Source of the DNA: Bog-159 sp049516155
GTDB taxonomy: Bacteria; Acidobacteriota; Terriglobia; Bryobacterales; Bryobacteraceae
DNA length: 64,000 nucleotides
Reading direction: 5' to 3'
Assembly: GCA_049516155.1 (NCBI GenBank)
Contig: JBEKTJ010000004.1
Location: 13,359-77,358, forward strand
The notes beneath the pieces are model-generated. The model was given only the letters and a program-made list of their open reading frames with translations. It made no database searches and had not been told where the DNA came from. Below are positions 17,766 through 25,865 of this stretch, piece after piece. Positions within the stretch are counted from its first letter, which is position 1; each line of letters starts with the position of its first letter. A program made the position numbers and the translations under genes.

Positions 17766-18974
17766 ATGCACGTTCTTATCGCTGACAAATTCGAGCAGTC
17801 CGGGCAAGAGGGACTCCAAGCGGCCGGTTGCGAGGTGACCTACCAGCCTGGCCTGAAAGACGACGCGCTGGCACAAGCCGTTGAGCAGTTGCGGCCGGAC
17901 GTCCTGGTGGTGCGGTCGACGAAAGTGACGGAAGCCATTCTGGCGGCGGGCGCGTTGAAGCTGGTGGTGCGGGCAGGGGCGGGCTACAACACCATCGATG
18001 TGGCGGCCGCATCGCGCCGCGGCATTTATGTTTCGAACTGTCCCGGCAAGAATTCGGCGGCGGTGGCGGAACTGGCGTTTGCGCTGATCCTGGCGCTCGA
18101 CCGGCGCATCGCGGACAATGTGGCCCTGCTGCGGCAGGGGCAATGGAACAAGGCGGAGTTTTCGAAAGCTCGCGGATTGTTTGGCCGCTCGCTGGGCCTG
18201 ATCGGCGTGGGCCGGATCGGGCGCGAGATGATTCCGCGCGCGAAAGCTTTCGGCATGCGGGTAATCGCGTGGAGCCGCAGCTTGACTCCGGAGGCGGCCC
18301 GGGAACTAGGCATCGAGCACCGGAGGACGCCCGTCGAAGTGGCCGCGGGGGCGGACATCGTGAGCGTGCATTTAGCGGCGAATGCGCAGACCAGCGGTCT
18401 GATCGACGCGAAATTCTTCGACGCCATGCGGCCGGGCGCGTATTTTATCAATACGTCGCGGGCGGAAGTTGTGGATCAAGTGGCCTTGAGCTGGGCGGTG
18501 CGCAGCAATGGCCTGCGCGCGGCGCTGGATGTGTTCGCCAACGAGCCATCCGGCGGCGCGGGCGATTTTGGAGACGACATCGTGAAGCTGCCGGGAGTCT
18601 ACGGCACGCATCACATCGGCGCGTCCACGGATCAGGCGCAGGAGGCCATCGCCGCTGAAACCGTGCGCATCGTCAAGACATTTCAGGAAACCGGCAAGGT
18701 GCCGAATGTGGTGAATATCGCGCGCGCCACACCCGCCACGTGTACGCTGGTGGTGCGGCATTTGGACCGCCCCGGCGTGTTGGCCGGCGTGCTCGACCTG
18801 ATCAGCGCGGCCCGCATCAACGTCCAGGAGATGGAGAATATTGTCTTCGACGGGGCGCAGGCGGCGGCCGCGCGCATCAACCTGGAGACGGCGCCGGCCG
18901 CGGACCTGCTAGATCGGATCAAGGCGGGTAATCCCAACGTGCTGGAGCTCAGCTTGATCCGCTTGGGAAGTTAG
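17766..18974 (+). CDS. serA: D-3-phosphoglycerate dehydrogenase-like 2-hydroxyacid dehydrogenase
   Basis: A 402-residue cytosolic dehydrogenase, probably catalysing the first step of serine synthesis (3-phosphoglycerate to 3-phosphohydroxypyruvate). It shows GRSLGLIGVGRIGREMIPRA (NAD-binding motif), the catalytic Arg in FINTSRAEVVD, a glutamate in FANEPS and the catalytic histidine in YGTHHIGASTDQAQ. A C-terminal ACT domain (from TCTLVVRHLDRPGVLAGVLD) would allow serine feedback. It lacks the extra intervening domain of long SerA proteins. A GTG at 17754 is in frame, but ATG 17766 with GGGGGTGG upstream is preferred. Confidence 0.85.
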   Translation: MHVLIADKFEQSGQEGLQAAGCEVTYQPGLKDDALAQAVEQLRPDVLVVRSTKVTEAILAAGALKLVVRAGAGYNTIDVAAASRRGIYVSNCPGKNSAAVAELAFALILALDRRIADNVALLRQGQWNKAEFSKARGLFGRSLGLIGVGRIGREMIPRAKAFGMRVIAWSRSLTPEAARELGIEHRRTPVEVAAGADIVSVHLAANAQTSGLIDAKFFDAMRPGAYFINTSRAEVVDQVALSWAVRSNGLRAALDVFANEPSGGAGDFGDDIVKLPGVYGTHHIGASTDQAQEAIAAETVRIVKTFQETGKVPNVVNIARATPATCTLVVRHLDRPGVLAGVLDLISAARINVQEMENIVFDGAQAAAARINLETAPAADLLDRIKAGNPNVLELSLIRLGS

Positions 18975-18980
18975 GGCTTG

Positions 18981-19889
18981 TTAAGGTACGTAGACCTTGG
19001 ACGGACCCGCCAATTTGACATGCGGGTGTTCACTGCCGATCTTCACGTTCTGAAATCCCGGCTTATTCTCCGGCCTGGCCAGAAAAGTAAGTAGGTACTG
19101 CGAATTCAAGCGCAGGCTCACATCATCCAAGAAGGGAGCCAGGGACACCGGATTTTGCGTGCCCAGCCAATACATATAGCCTCCCGTGTCGTCGCTGAGC
19201 TGCCCGAGATAGTTCTGCCCCCAAAGGAGCTGCCGGCCGTTACGGCCAAAGCGCCCCGCGCCCGAGTAATAGATCGAAAACACAACGATCCCCGCTTGCT
19301 GGGTCTTGTCGATAGCCGCATTGAGGTACGGATTATTCGGACCGGAACCATAATCGGGATCGATGCCGCTGGTCACCATCAAAACCTCGCGTGGCGTGGG
19401 GCCGGCGGGCCATTTCTTGATCAGTTCTTCCAACGCGATGTACGGACTCGCGGAGATGCCCGCCATTCCCAGCGGAAGGCGAAGCGCGTGGGCCGCCAGG
19501 CCGTGGTCGGAGGTCAGTGGCTGGACCATTTGAACTGTGCCGTTTCGCATGTAGCCGATGCCGATTTGAGTGGTGGCCGGTTGGGTGAGCACGAATCTTT
19601 TCAGGTCGGCCAGTTGGGTGCCGAGATTGGTGCTGGAACCATCGTCGATCAGCAGCCAGAGTTGCAGGCCGTTTTGGCTGCGCAACGGCTCCAGGGCTGT
19701 GATCTGCATGTGTTGTCTGTTTTGCGAGACGAAGACGTCGTCCACGGTCAATTGCGGGGCGGGCGCATCCTTTTGCCCGGTGGCGGTAACGATGACGCTG
19801 ACAGGCGATCCGGGGGCCGGAATATCGCGCGCGGACAGTGCGCCAACCGCGATCAATGATGCGGCGATCAGTGTGCCGATGCGGAACAT
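18981..19889 (-). CDS. Secreted VWFA-related acidobacterial protein
   Basis: A 302-residue exported protein. An N-terminal signal peptide (FRIGTLIAASLIAVGALSA) is followed by a short beta domain (VSVIVTATGQKDAPAPQLTV) and a von Willebrand factor A-like fold. In that fold WLLIDDGSSTNLGTQLADLK replaces the classical DxSxS MIDAS motif, and MVTSGIDPDYG follows. This is the VWFA-related acidobacterial family, whose role is unknown. The ATG at 19889 is chosen because AGGAAGG lies seven bases upstream and it opens the signal peptide. It is convergent with the SerA-like gene. Confidence 0.85.
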   Translation of the reverse strand: MFRIGTLIAASLIAVGALSARDIPAPGSPVSVIVTATGQKDAPAPQLTVDDVFVSQNRQHMQITALEPLRSQNGLQLWLLIDDGSSTNLGTQLADLKRFVLTQPATTQIGIGYMRNGTVQMVQPLTSDHGLAAHALRLPLGMAGISASPYIALEELIKKWPAGPTPREVLMVTSGIDPDYGSGPNNPYLNAAIDKTQQAGIVVFSIYYSGAGRFGRNGRQLLWGQNYLGQLSDDTGGYMYWLGTQNPVSLAPFLDDVSLRLNSQYLLTFLARPENKPGFQNVKIGSEHPHVKLAGPSKVYVP

Positions 19890-19980
19890 ATGATTAACCT
19901 TCCTGACTATTGGACGCGCGGGAGCCATGTGGGGATACAATGCGCGGAGCGGTTGTGCGACGCGCGTTAGAATGAACAAT

Positions 19981-20370
19981 ATGCGGTATCTGGTGAGGGC
20001 GCGGATCAAGCCGGGATGCGAGGCGGCTCTGCTGAAGGCGATCGAAGACGGGACTTTGGGCTATGGGTCGGTGGCTGAAGGCGAATACCTTCGTAACATG
20101 TCTGACGCCCGGCTTTGTCCGGACGGGACTGCTCGCTGGGTGGAAGTATGTTACTGCCCGACGCCGCTTGAGGAAGAACGGCCGTATTGGGAGGAGTATT
20201 TCGACCTGGTCCGGGTGCAGGATGCCCACGACCGGCGGCGCTGCCGCGACGAGAACGGGACGGAGCCGTGGGCTTGTGGCGAATGCGATTGCACGGAGCG
20301 TTTGGAACACAAGCTGGCGGCTGCGGGGCAGCCGTTTATCGAGTCGGTCCAGGTGCGGGCGGCCCCATAA
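19981..20370 (+). CDS. Conserved hypothetical protein with a cysteine cluster
   Basis: A protein of about 129 residues starting RYLVRARIKPGCEAALLKAI, followed by a WVEVCYCPTPLEEERPYWEE segment and a C-terminal CGECDCTERLEHKL motif. The N-terminal beta-alpha pattern resembles a small ferredoxin-like (YCII/ABM-like) fold, and the clustered cysteines could bind metal. I do not recognise a named function. ATG 19972 is an alternative start three codons earlier. The next gene begins 24 bases downstream, so the two may be co-transcribed. Confidence 0.7.
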   Translation: MRYLVRARIKPGCEAALLKAIEDGTLGYGSVAEGEYLRNMSDARLCPDGTARWVEVCYCPTPLEEERPYWEEYFDLVRVQDAHDRRRCRDENGTEPWACGECDCTERLEHKLAAAGQPFIESVQVRAAP

Positions 20371-20394
20371 GCGGGTATTGTCGTACAATCGAAC

Positions 20395-21246
20395 ATGCTT
20401 TCCCGAATCCTTTTGTTTGCAGGGGTGACTGCCTCGGTGTGGGCGCAAAGCGCGGTCACCAAGCAGGTCGAGATTTACGGGCAGAAGATCTACTACCAGG
20501 AAGCCGGCTCCGGCGCGGACGTGATTCTGTTGCACGGCCTGGGAGCGGACCGCGGCGCATGGGCCGCAACAGTGCCGGCGCTGGCCACGAAATTCCACGT
20601 CTACGTGCCCGATCAGGTTGGTTTCGGGCAATCCGACAAGCCGGCGCTGGACTATCGCGTGGGCACACTGGTGGATTTTCTGGACGCGTTCTACAAGAAG
20701 GTGGGTGTTAGCAAGGCCACCCTGGTCGGCAACTCACTGGGCGGCTGGGTAGCCATGGACTTTGCGCTGGCGCATCCGGACAAAGTCAGTCGCCTGGTGC
20801 TGGTGGATAGTGCAGGTTACTCGCCCCAGCGCATTGGCGGCGCGCCACTGACCCGCGAAGCGTTGCAGGCGCTGAATCCGTCGACGGTGGCGGGCGAGAA
20901 GCAACTCATGGCGCTGGTCTTCTACAACAAGATGTTCGCCAGCGATCAATCCGCCGAGCAGGCGTTCGCCACGCACTTGCGCAAGAACGACGGCTACACC
21001 ATCGACCGTTTCATCGATTCCATTCTGCGCGGCGAGGATGTGGTGGATGGCAAGCTGGGCGCGATCAAGGCTCCGACGTTGATCGTGTGGGGGCGCGAGG
21101 ACAGGCTGGTTCCGCTGGCCGCGGGCAAGGCGTTGGCGGAGGACATCGCTGGTGCGCAGAGCGTGATCCTGGATTCGTGCGGCCATGTGCCGCCGGTGGA
21201 ATGCGCTGCGCCGTTCAATGCCGCGCTGCTGAAGTATCTCGAGTAG
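20395..21246 (+). CDS. Exported alpha/beta hydrolase
   Basis: A 283-residue hydrolase with a short N-terminal signal sequence (LSRILLFAGVTASVWAQ). The fold shows VILLHGLGADRGAW (oxyanion hole), the nucleophile Ser114 in GNSLGGWVAMD, the acid in IVWGREDRLVPL and the catalytic His in CGHVPPVECA. This is the MhpC/2-hydroxymuconic-semialdehyde-hydrolase-like branch, whose substrates vary too much to name. The last 130 bases are duplicated as a broken copy at 23533-23667. A CPXCG zinc-ribbon gene follows four bases after the stop. Confidence 0.88.
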   Translation: MLSRILLFAGVTASVWAQSAVTKQVEIYGQKIYYQEAGSGADVILLHGLGADRGAWAATVPALATKFHVYVPDQVGFGQSDKPALDYRVGTLVDFLDAFYKKVGVSKATLVGNSLGGWVAMDFALAHPDKVSRLVLVDSAGYSPQRIGGAPLTREALQALNPSTVAGEKQLMALVFYNKMFASDQSAEQAFATHLRKNDGYTIDRFIDSILRGEDVVDGKLGAIKAPTLIVWGREDRLVPLAAGKALAEDIAGAQSVILDSCGHVPPVECAAPFNAALLKYLE

Positions 21247-21250
21247 CCGC

Positions 21251-21427
21251 GTGGAGTACTTCTTCGCTTGTCCGTATTGCTGGGAGCAAATATCGATGGT
21301 GCTGGATACCTCGGTGAAAGGGCAAACCTATGTGGAGGATTGCGAGGTTTGCTGCCATCCGATCGAGGTGCGGTATACGGTGGAAGACGATGAGGTGTGC
21401 GGGTTTGAGGCCAGAGCGCTTGAGTAG
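21251..21427 (+). CDS. CPXCG-type cysteine-rich zinc-ribbon protein, copy 1
   Basis: A 58-residue protein beginning at GTG 21251 (VEYFFACPYCWEQISMVLD), with a second cysteine pair in VEDCEVCCHPIEV. This matches the CPXCG-motif cysteine-rich family (PF14255-like), a small probable zinc ribbon of unknown role. It begins four bases after the hydrolase stop, so the two are probably translated together. A second copy with only a few substitutions lies at 23672-23848. It is easily missed because it is short and starts with GTG. Confidence 0.85.
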   Translation: MEYFFACPYCWEQISMVLDTSVKGQTYVEDCEVCCHPIEVRYTVEDDEVCGFEARALE

Positions 21428-21468
21428 TTGTGCCTGAGCGATTCCGGCAACCGGCAAACGAGCGGATT

Positions 21469-21641
21469 GATCAGATAATTTGGAAGCGCCGCGCTATTCG
21501 CGAGGACTTCCAAAGCAGCGAGGGAAGCTGTCTGCCCACAGTAGATCATGGGCGTACCTTTGTGGTTCTATCGCCGTGCAGTTTGGCGCCCTCGCCATCA
21601 TTTGCCGGATATTTGGCCTTGCAAATGCGGTCGACAGTCAA
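21469..21641 (-). pseudogene. RES-domain toxin remnant, frameshifted and truncated
   Basis: Directly after the stop codon of the DUF2384 antitoxin gene, a TTG at 21641 opens DRICKAKYPANDGEGAKLHG, the typical N-terminus of RES NAD+-degrading toxins. After KVRP the frame hits a stop at 21546-21548. The homology resumes one frame away at MIYCGQTASLAALEVLANSA, then is lost near 21469. So both a frameshift and a missing C-terminal half have inactivated it. The abutting stop-start with the antitoxin is the normal RES-Xre gene order. Confidence 0.8.
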
Positions 21642-22055
21642 TTACCAGACACCATGCTCCATCTGGCCGAGAACGTCCAGGACCCGTTTTTTCCCGGAGG
21701 AAGTCGCCATCATCGAAATCGGCGTAGCAAAGTCCAGCGCACGCACCGGTGTTCCTAACCACCGCATCGCTTGCTCCCGGTTTCCCATGACCTCAACGAT
21801 TCTTTCAATGATGGGCTCCACCGCCGTGCCCCCTTGCCCTTCTGCCGTTACTGGAACAAATACCTTCTTCCCTATGCCCTTCACGGCAGCCTTCCATTTC
21901 GCGCGATCTGGTGGAATCAGGCCGCCGGGCGCGTATCTTTTCCATAATACGGCTTCCCGGCGATGGCCGCGCTGCCGAAGATTAGTGAACCGCAGTGCAG
22001 TCGCCCGTCCGATGGTCTTTAATTTGAAATGCAAGAAACTCGTGGACGGCGTCAA
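21642..22055 (-). CDS. MbcA/ParS/Xre-type antitoxin (DUF2384 toxin-binding domain), N-terminus doubtful
   Basis: The C-terminal half (VMGNREQAMRWLGTPVRALD, then ISMMATSSGKKRVLDVLGQM and EHGVW) is the DUF2384 toxin-binding domain of RES-Xre antitoxins. Preceding residues (RYAPGGLIPPDRAKWKAAV) are family-like too. The only ATG for the frame, at 22055, lies inside the upstream secreted-protein gene, and roughly the first 25-30 residues just read through that gene in another frame. I see no ATG, GTG or TTG between 21982 and the conserved part. The antitoxin may thus be 5'-truncated. Its partner toxin downstream is broken. Confidence 0.65.
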   Translation of the reverse strand: MTPSTSFLHFKLKTIGRATALRFTNLRQRGHRREAVLWKRYAPGGLIPPDRAKWKAAVKGIGKKVFVPVTAEGQGGTAVEPIIERIVEVMGNREQAMRWLGTPVRALDFATPISMMATSSGKKRVLDVLGQMEHGVW

Positions 22056-22449
22056 GCGCGGGCTTGTTATCCGCTATAACCTTCAGCCGCGCCCCGCGTG
22101 AAGTTTCCTGCAGATCCCAGTGAAGTTGGTCCTTGAGTTGAGCCATAGCCGCCGTACCTGGAACATTTTCACTATGCACGAGCATCGGCGCACTGAAATT
22201 ACCAGCCGCAAACATTTGAGCTATGTGGTGAAAGTGACTGCGGATTTGATCGCGGGTCTCAGTGTCCCTTACGTCGTTGGCGCTGACGTCGATCAGGCCC
22301 CCATCGTAATTAAGCTCAAAATGATGGGTCGTTTTGTCGTGCGAAAAACCCATCACATGGTCACCGTGCTCGTTGACCATGGTCTGGTGCTCCTGTTGCG
22401 AAAACGCCAGAAACGCCCCCAAGAAGAAAACGCACACCGTTCGAATCAT
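21982..22449 (-). CDS. Secreted hypothetical protein
   Basis: A 155-residue protein with a clear signal peptide (IRTVCVFFLGAFLAFSQQ) and a His-rich mature part (MVNEHGDHVMGFSHDKTTHH, and later SHFHHIAQMF). Similar short exported proteins occur in Acidobacteriota, but I know of no function. The histidines could bind metal, which is speculative. It is divergent from the TauE/SafE-like gene, with 127 bases between the starts. Confidence 0.72.
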   Translation of the reverse strand: MIRTVCVFFLGAFLAFSQQEHQTMVNEHGDHVMGFSHDKTTHHFELNYDGGLIDVSANDVRDTETRDQIRSHFHHIAQMFAAGNFSAPMLVHSENVPGTAAMAQLKDQLHWDLQETSRGARLKVIADNKPALDAVHEFLAFQIKDHRTGDCTAVH

Positions 22450-22576
22450 GGATCGATATCTCCTATTCCGGAATGGACGAAGAATCGGACGATTTGTTAG
22501 CCCAAGCGATCGCCCCCAAGCCTACACTGCCCGTGCCCGTTGCAATGGCACGGCTCCCCGAGTTAAGAATGAGGGC

Positions 22577-23419
22577 ATGACAGCCTTGCAGCTCTTGCTC
22601 TTAACTGCCGTTTTCTTCGTGACCAGCGGCGTTAGCGTCGTTACCGGGAGCACATCGCTCATTACGGTGCCCGCGATGTTCGCGGTTGGCGTCGCTCCGC
22701 GCACGGCGGTCGCGACCAACATGTTCGCCCTCACCTTTTTGAGCGCCGGTGGCTCGCTGCCATTCCTTCGGAGTAGGGGCTTCAGCCGGAAACGGCTTCC
22801 CTGGCTCATTGTTCTGACGCTAGCCGGGTCTATATGCGGGGCGTACCTGCTGCTGATGGCGCCGCAGGGGTCGGTTCCGTTAGTGGTCTCGGCGGCGATG
22901 ATCGGCGTGGCGATTTTCTCGCTGATCTACCGTCAGGCTGGGACATGTCCGGCTACGTCCCCACCCACAAGGGCCGCCGAAATTGCGGGATTTGCATTGA
23001 CGTTTATCCTGGGAATCTACGGTGGCTTCTTTAGCGGCGGCTACGTGACGGTGCTTACGGCGGTCTATGTGGTTTTGTTCCGAATGACATTCGTGGAGGC
23101 AGTAGCTACTACCAAGCTGATCAACGTCTTTTCGTCCGGCGTGGCCACGGTCGTGTTCATGGGACATGGCCTGGTGGACTACCGTCTCGGCGCCCTTCTG
23201 GGGGCGGCTATGTTTCTGGGCGCTCTGATCGGGGCGCGCTTCGCGATTCGTCTGGGCAACGACTGGTTACGCCGAATTTACTTGACGGCCGTTTGGCTGT
23301 TGGGTCTGAAGATGTTGCTCTACGATGTATTGGCCAAGAACGTCTCCTGCGCCGGACCCGCGCACCACGCTCTTGACAACCCTTCAGGCAACTTTACCCC
23401 GGCCGGCGCGGTAGATTAG
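22577..23419 (+). CDS. TauE/SafE-family sulfite/anion exporter-like membrane protein
   Basis: A 280-residue permease with about seven to eight membrane helices in two halves. The first half contains SVVTGSTSLITVPAMFAVGV and PRTAVATNMFALTFLSAGGS. The second half repeats this with LGIYGGFFSGGYVTVLTAVY and EAVATTKLINVFSSG. This internal repeat is the TauE/SafE (DUF81) signature for export of sulfite or small organosulfonates. The frame is open from 22334, but the earlier residues overlap the divergent gene and are not hydrophobic, so ATG 22577 is used. The end (SCAGPAHHALDNPSG onward) runs into the degraded permease fragment, so the natural C-terminus may have been replaced. Confidence 0.82.
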   Translation: MTALQLLLLTAVFFVTSGVSVVTGSTSLITVPAMFAVGVAPRTAVATNMFALTFLSAGGSLPFLRSRGFSRKRLPWLIVLTLAGSICGAYLLLMAPQGSVPLVVSAAMIGVAIFSLIYRQAGTCPATSPPTRAAEIAGFALTFILGIYGGFFSGGYVTVLTAVYVVLFRMTFVEAVATTKLINVFSSGVATVVFMGHGLVDYRLGALLGAAMFLGALIGARFAIRLGNDWLRRIYLTAVWLLGLKMLLYDVLAKNVSCAGPAHHALDNPSGNFTPAGAVD

Positions 23420-23530
23420 CACTCCCAGGGCATTCGCTAACATCCACGATCGGATAAACTGCAATCGCCAGGGAAACCACGCTGGACACCAATCCCGCCG
23501 GGTGCCGCCACTTTCACCAACATCGGCAGA
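23405..23530 (-). pseudogene. Fragment of an APC permease 3' end
   Basis: Minus-strand residues ANALGVLIYRAG and the neighbouring DNA match the C-terminal end of the intact APC permease at about 24490-24650. There is an internal deletion of roughly 50 bases and several substitutions. It abuts the broken hydrolase tail at 23533, marking a duplication junction. Confidence 0.8.
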
Positions 23531-23532
23531 GC

Positions 23533-23667
23533 CGCTGGCAGCGGGTAAGGCGTTGGCAGAAGACATCTCGCGGCGCACAGAGCGTGATCCTGGATTCGTG
23601 CGGGCATGTGCCGCCGGTGGAATGCGCCGCGCCGTTTAATGCGGCGCTGCTGAAGTGTGTCGAGTAG
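23533..23667 (+). pseudogene. Fragment of the alpha/beta hydrolase 3' end
   Basis: This matches the last 130 bases of the hydrolase gene at about 21115-21246, including the ALAED, SCGHVPPVECAAPFNAALLK region and the stop. A small indel near 23570 breaks the frame. It is followed, as in the intact locus, by the CPXCG gene. Confidence 0.85.
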
Positions 23668-23671
23668 CCGC

Positions 23672-23848
23672 GTGGAGTATTTCTTCGCTTGTCCCTATTG
23701 CTGGGAGCAAATATCGATTGCCCTGGATACCTCGGTAAAGGGGCAAACCTATGTGGAGGATTGCGAGGTTTGCTGCCATCCGATTGAGGTGCAGTATACG
23801 GTGGAAGACGATGAGGTGTGCGGGCTTGAGGCCAGGGCGGTTGAGTAG
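23672..23848 (+). CDS. CPXCG-type cysteine-rich zinc-ribbon protein, copy 2
   Basis: A 58-residue near-duplicate of the protein at 21251-21427, again starting at GTG and keeping all cysteines (CPYCWEQ and CEVCCHP). Differences are conservative (IALD for MVLD, IEVQY for IEVRY, GLEARAVE for GFEARALE). It has kept its frame while the duplicated hydrolase part upstream has decayed, which hints that the small gene is under selection or that the event is recent. Confidence 0.82.
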   Translation: MEYFFACPYCWEQISIALDTSVKGQTYVEDCEVCCHPIEVQYTVEDDEVCGLEARAVE

Positions 23849-23903
23849 TTCTGCCTGAGTTGAACGAATTCGAGGGAAATCGGCTAACCTAAGGAAGAGG
23901 GCT

Positions 23904-24167
23904 ATGAACTTGACCGTGCATATTCCCGACGATCTCGCCAACCGGTTAGGCGCCGCGGGCGAAGACCTGTCGCGCCGTGCGCTGGAAGCATTGGCAGCCG
24001 AGGCGTACAAGCACGACCGACTGACCTCGGTCGAATTGCGGCAACTCCTCGGAATTGAGACCAGCTTTCAGCTCGACGAGTTCCTCAAGGCGCACGATGT
24101 GTGGATCGAGTACACTCTCGAGGACGCCGAGCGTGAGCGCCAAGGTCTGCAACGCCTGGGTTTCTGA
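23904..24167 (+). CDS. UPF0175-family antitoxin
   Basis: An 87-residue protein with an N-terminal beta strand (NLTVHIPDDLANRL), a ribbon-helix-helix-like or short HTH part (LTSVELRQLLGIETSFQLDE) and the family end (FLKAHDVWIEYTLEDAERE). This is the UPF0175 antitoxin pattern, usually paired with a DUF3368 PIN toxin directly downstream. The expected toxin start overlaps its stop (24167), but that toxin is truncated. AGGAAGAGGG lies just before the ATG. Confidence 0.85.
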   Translation: MNLTVHIPDDLANRLGAAGEDLSRRALEALAAEAYKHDRLTSVELRQLLGIETSFQLDEFLKAHDVWIEYTLEDAERERQGLQRLGF

Positions 24168-24274
24168 TGCGACTGGTTGTCGCCGATACCAGCCCTATCT
24201 ATTACCTCTTGTCTATTGATCGCATCGACATTCTGCCGCGGCTTTTTGGAAAAATCTTTGTTCCCGGCGCCGTG
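24167..24274 (+). pseudogene. Truncated DUF3368-type PIN-domain toxin
   Basis: The first 36 residues (RLVVADTSPIYYLLSIDRID, then ILPRLFGKIFVPGAV) are the N-terminus of a DUF3368/VapC-like PIN ribonuclease, with the first catalytic aspartate in VADTSP. After about 24274 the frame continues to 24550 but bears no PIN features, and the remaining acidic residues are absent. It starts at the last base of the UPF0175 antitoxin gene, the usual TA arrangement. Confidence 0.8.
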
Positions 24275-24352
24275 CTTGTCTTCCGCGATAAACCACCAAA
24301 TGGCATCCAGGTCTACCGTCGCCTGCGGCGTGGCTGGGATTCCCATATGCAC
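24275..24352 (-). pseudogene. Possible RelE/ParE toxin N-terminal fragment
   Basis: On the minus strand, the residues PQATVDLDAIWWFIAEDK resemble the start of ParE/RelE toxins (a helix with the DLDAIW pattern followed by an IAxD turn). Only about 25 residues are present, facing opposite to the PIN fragment, so this would be a second toxin scrap joined to the first. The match is short and could be chance. Confidence 0.35.
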
Positions 24353-24455
24353 CGGTCCGGACGGCCATTTTCGATCACGCGCTGCTGTTGGGGTTTCAGG
24401 CCAATCGTCGCTGGGGTCTCCAGTCTTCAGGCTGCCGCTCCCGGCGTTCCCGCAG

Positions 24456-25865
24456 TTAGGGACGGCGCAGCGCGTGGCGCGTGCGCCACGGGGCGCGGTA
24501 GATTAATACTCCCAGGGCATTGGCCACTAATACCACGGTACAGATCTTAGCGGCATATTCCAGCCGGCTGGTCACGTCCACGATCGGATAAACCGCAATT
24601 GCCAGGGAAACCACGCTCGAGACCAATCCCGCCAATGCGGCCACCTTCACCCACATGGGCAGACCGGCGCGCAACGCCGCGCGCCCCACCAGCGGCAGCG
24701 CGAAGAGGCCCACATAAGCCAGCGCGTAGTGCGCGATGGACGCATTCGCCAACAACTGACTGGCTTCCTGCTCGCGCACGCCCAGCATGCTCAGCAGAAT
24801 GAGCGCCATCACCAGCACGGCCACAAACAGGATCGAGTTCACGGGCGTTCCGCGCCGCGCATCCAGGCGCGCGAACCAGGCGGGCGTCAGGTGGTCCCAA
24901 CCGGCGGTCATGGGTAGGCGGGTCAATCCGGTAAAGATCAGGCTGGCGGCTGCGATGGCGCGCGCAAGCAGCAATCCGATGGCAAATGGCGCGGCCCATG
25001 CGCCCACTCCCGTAGTGCCCAGCGCCGCGCGCAGGGTCTGCGGAATCGGACCGATCACATTGATCGGCTGCCCGCCTACATACGCCAGTACCGAGCTGGT
25101 GCCCAGGATGAACATCAGGCAGATTACCGGCGCCGAAATCGTCACCGATTGCCCGATGGTGCGCGCGGCATTGCGGCACTCGCCCGCCAGGATCGCAACA
25201 TATTCGAACCCGCTGAGCGCGCCTACGGTCATTTGACCAAATACCGCCAAGCTAAACCAATCGAGCTTTGGCGGCGACCATGGAATGGCTTGGTATCGTA
25301 CGGCGGCCGGCACGGGCGCCCACAACGGCAGCGTCAACAGGATGGCGTAGGCAAGCATGATCAGCACGCTGCCCACGTTGTGCAGCCACTTGCTGACGTC
25401 GAGGCCCTGCACGGCCGCCAGCGCGATGGCCGCCATCACCGTCCCGGTCAGCAGCAGAGTGCCCAGCTTGCTGGCCGGCAGCCAGGCCGCCGCGGGACCG
25501 ATCATATAGGCGATATCCGTGGGCACGACGAAGATGATCGCGCCGGCCACGATTACCGCATACACCCAGAGGTTCCACGCCGTCAGGAAGCCGGCCATCT
25601 CGCCGAAGCCGAGCTTTGCCCATTGATACAGGCCACCCTCCAGCGGCATCATGCGATTCAGCCAGATCACCACCGCCGCCAGGGGCAGATAGAACAGCAG
25701 CATGGCGCCGACCCAGAATGCCACATGCGCGCGCCCCAGCTTGGCTGCGATGCCGACCCACGACGATCCTACCACGCACAGCACTTGCGCCAGCACCAGA
25801 TCGCTCAGGCCCAGTTGCTTGCGCAGGCCGGCTTGTTGTCCGGGAGCGCCAGACGCGGCAGTCAC
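24456..25865 (-). CDS. APC-superfamily amino acid permease
   Basis: A 469-residue inner-membrane transporter with about twelve helices. The first helix region (GLSDLVLAQVLCVVGSSWVG) and the conserved PLEGGLYQWAKLGFGEMAGF loop are typical of amino acid/polyamine/organocation permeases. FEYVAILAGECRNAARTIGQ matches the helix-6 region of the LeuT-like fold. The substrate is not determinable. Its GTG start (25865) overlaps the TGA of the DUF3037 gene, indicating coupling to the HipA-like/DUF3037 pair. A partial copy of its 3' end lies at 23405-23530. Confidence 0.88.
   Translation of the reverse strand: MTAASGAPGQQAGLRKQLGLSDLVLAQVLCVVGSSWVGIAAKLGRAHVAFWVGAMLLFYLPLAAVVIWLNRMMPLEGGLYQWAKLGFGEMAGFLTAWNLWVYAVIVAGAIIFVVPTDIAYMIGPAAAWLPASKLGTLLLTGTVMAAIALAAVQGLDVSKWLHNVGSVLIMLAYAILLTLPLWAPVPAAVRYQAIPWSPPKLDWFSLAVFGQMTVGALSGFEYVAILAGECRNAARTIGQSVTISAPVICLMFILGTSSVLAYVGGQPINVIGPIPQTLRAALGTTGVGAWAAPFAIGLLLARAIAAASLIFTGLTRLPMTAGWDHLTPAWFARLDARRGTPVNSILFVAVLVMALILLSMLGVREQEASQLLANASIAHYALAYVGLFALPLVGRAALRAGLPMWVKVAALAGLVSSVVSLAIAVYPIVDVTSRLEYAAKICTVVLVANALGVLIYRAPWRTRHALRRP

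Noticed and set aside
22334..22576. N-terminal extension of the TauE/SafE-like gene
   Set aside because: It reads antisense through the divergent secreted-protein gene, is not hydrophobic and shows no family similarity.
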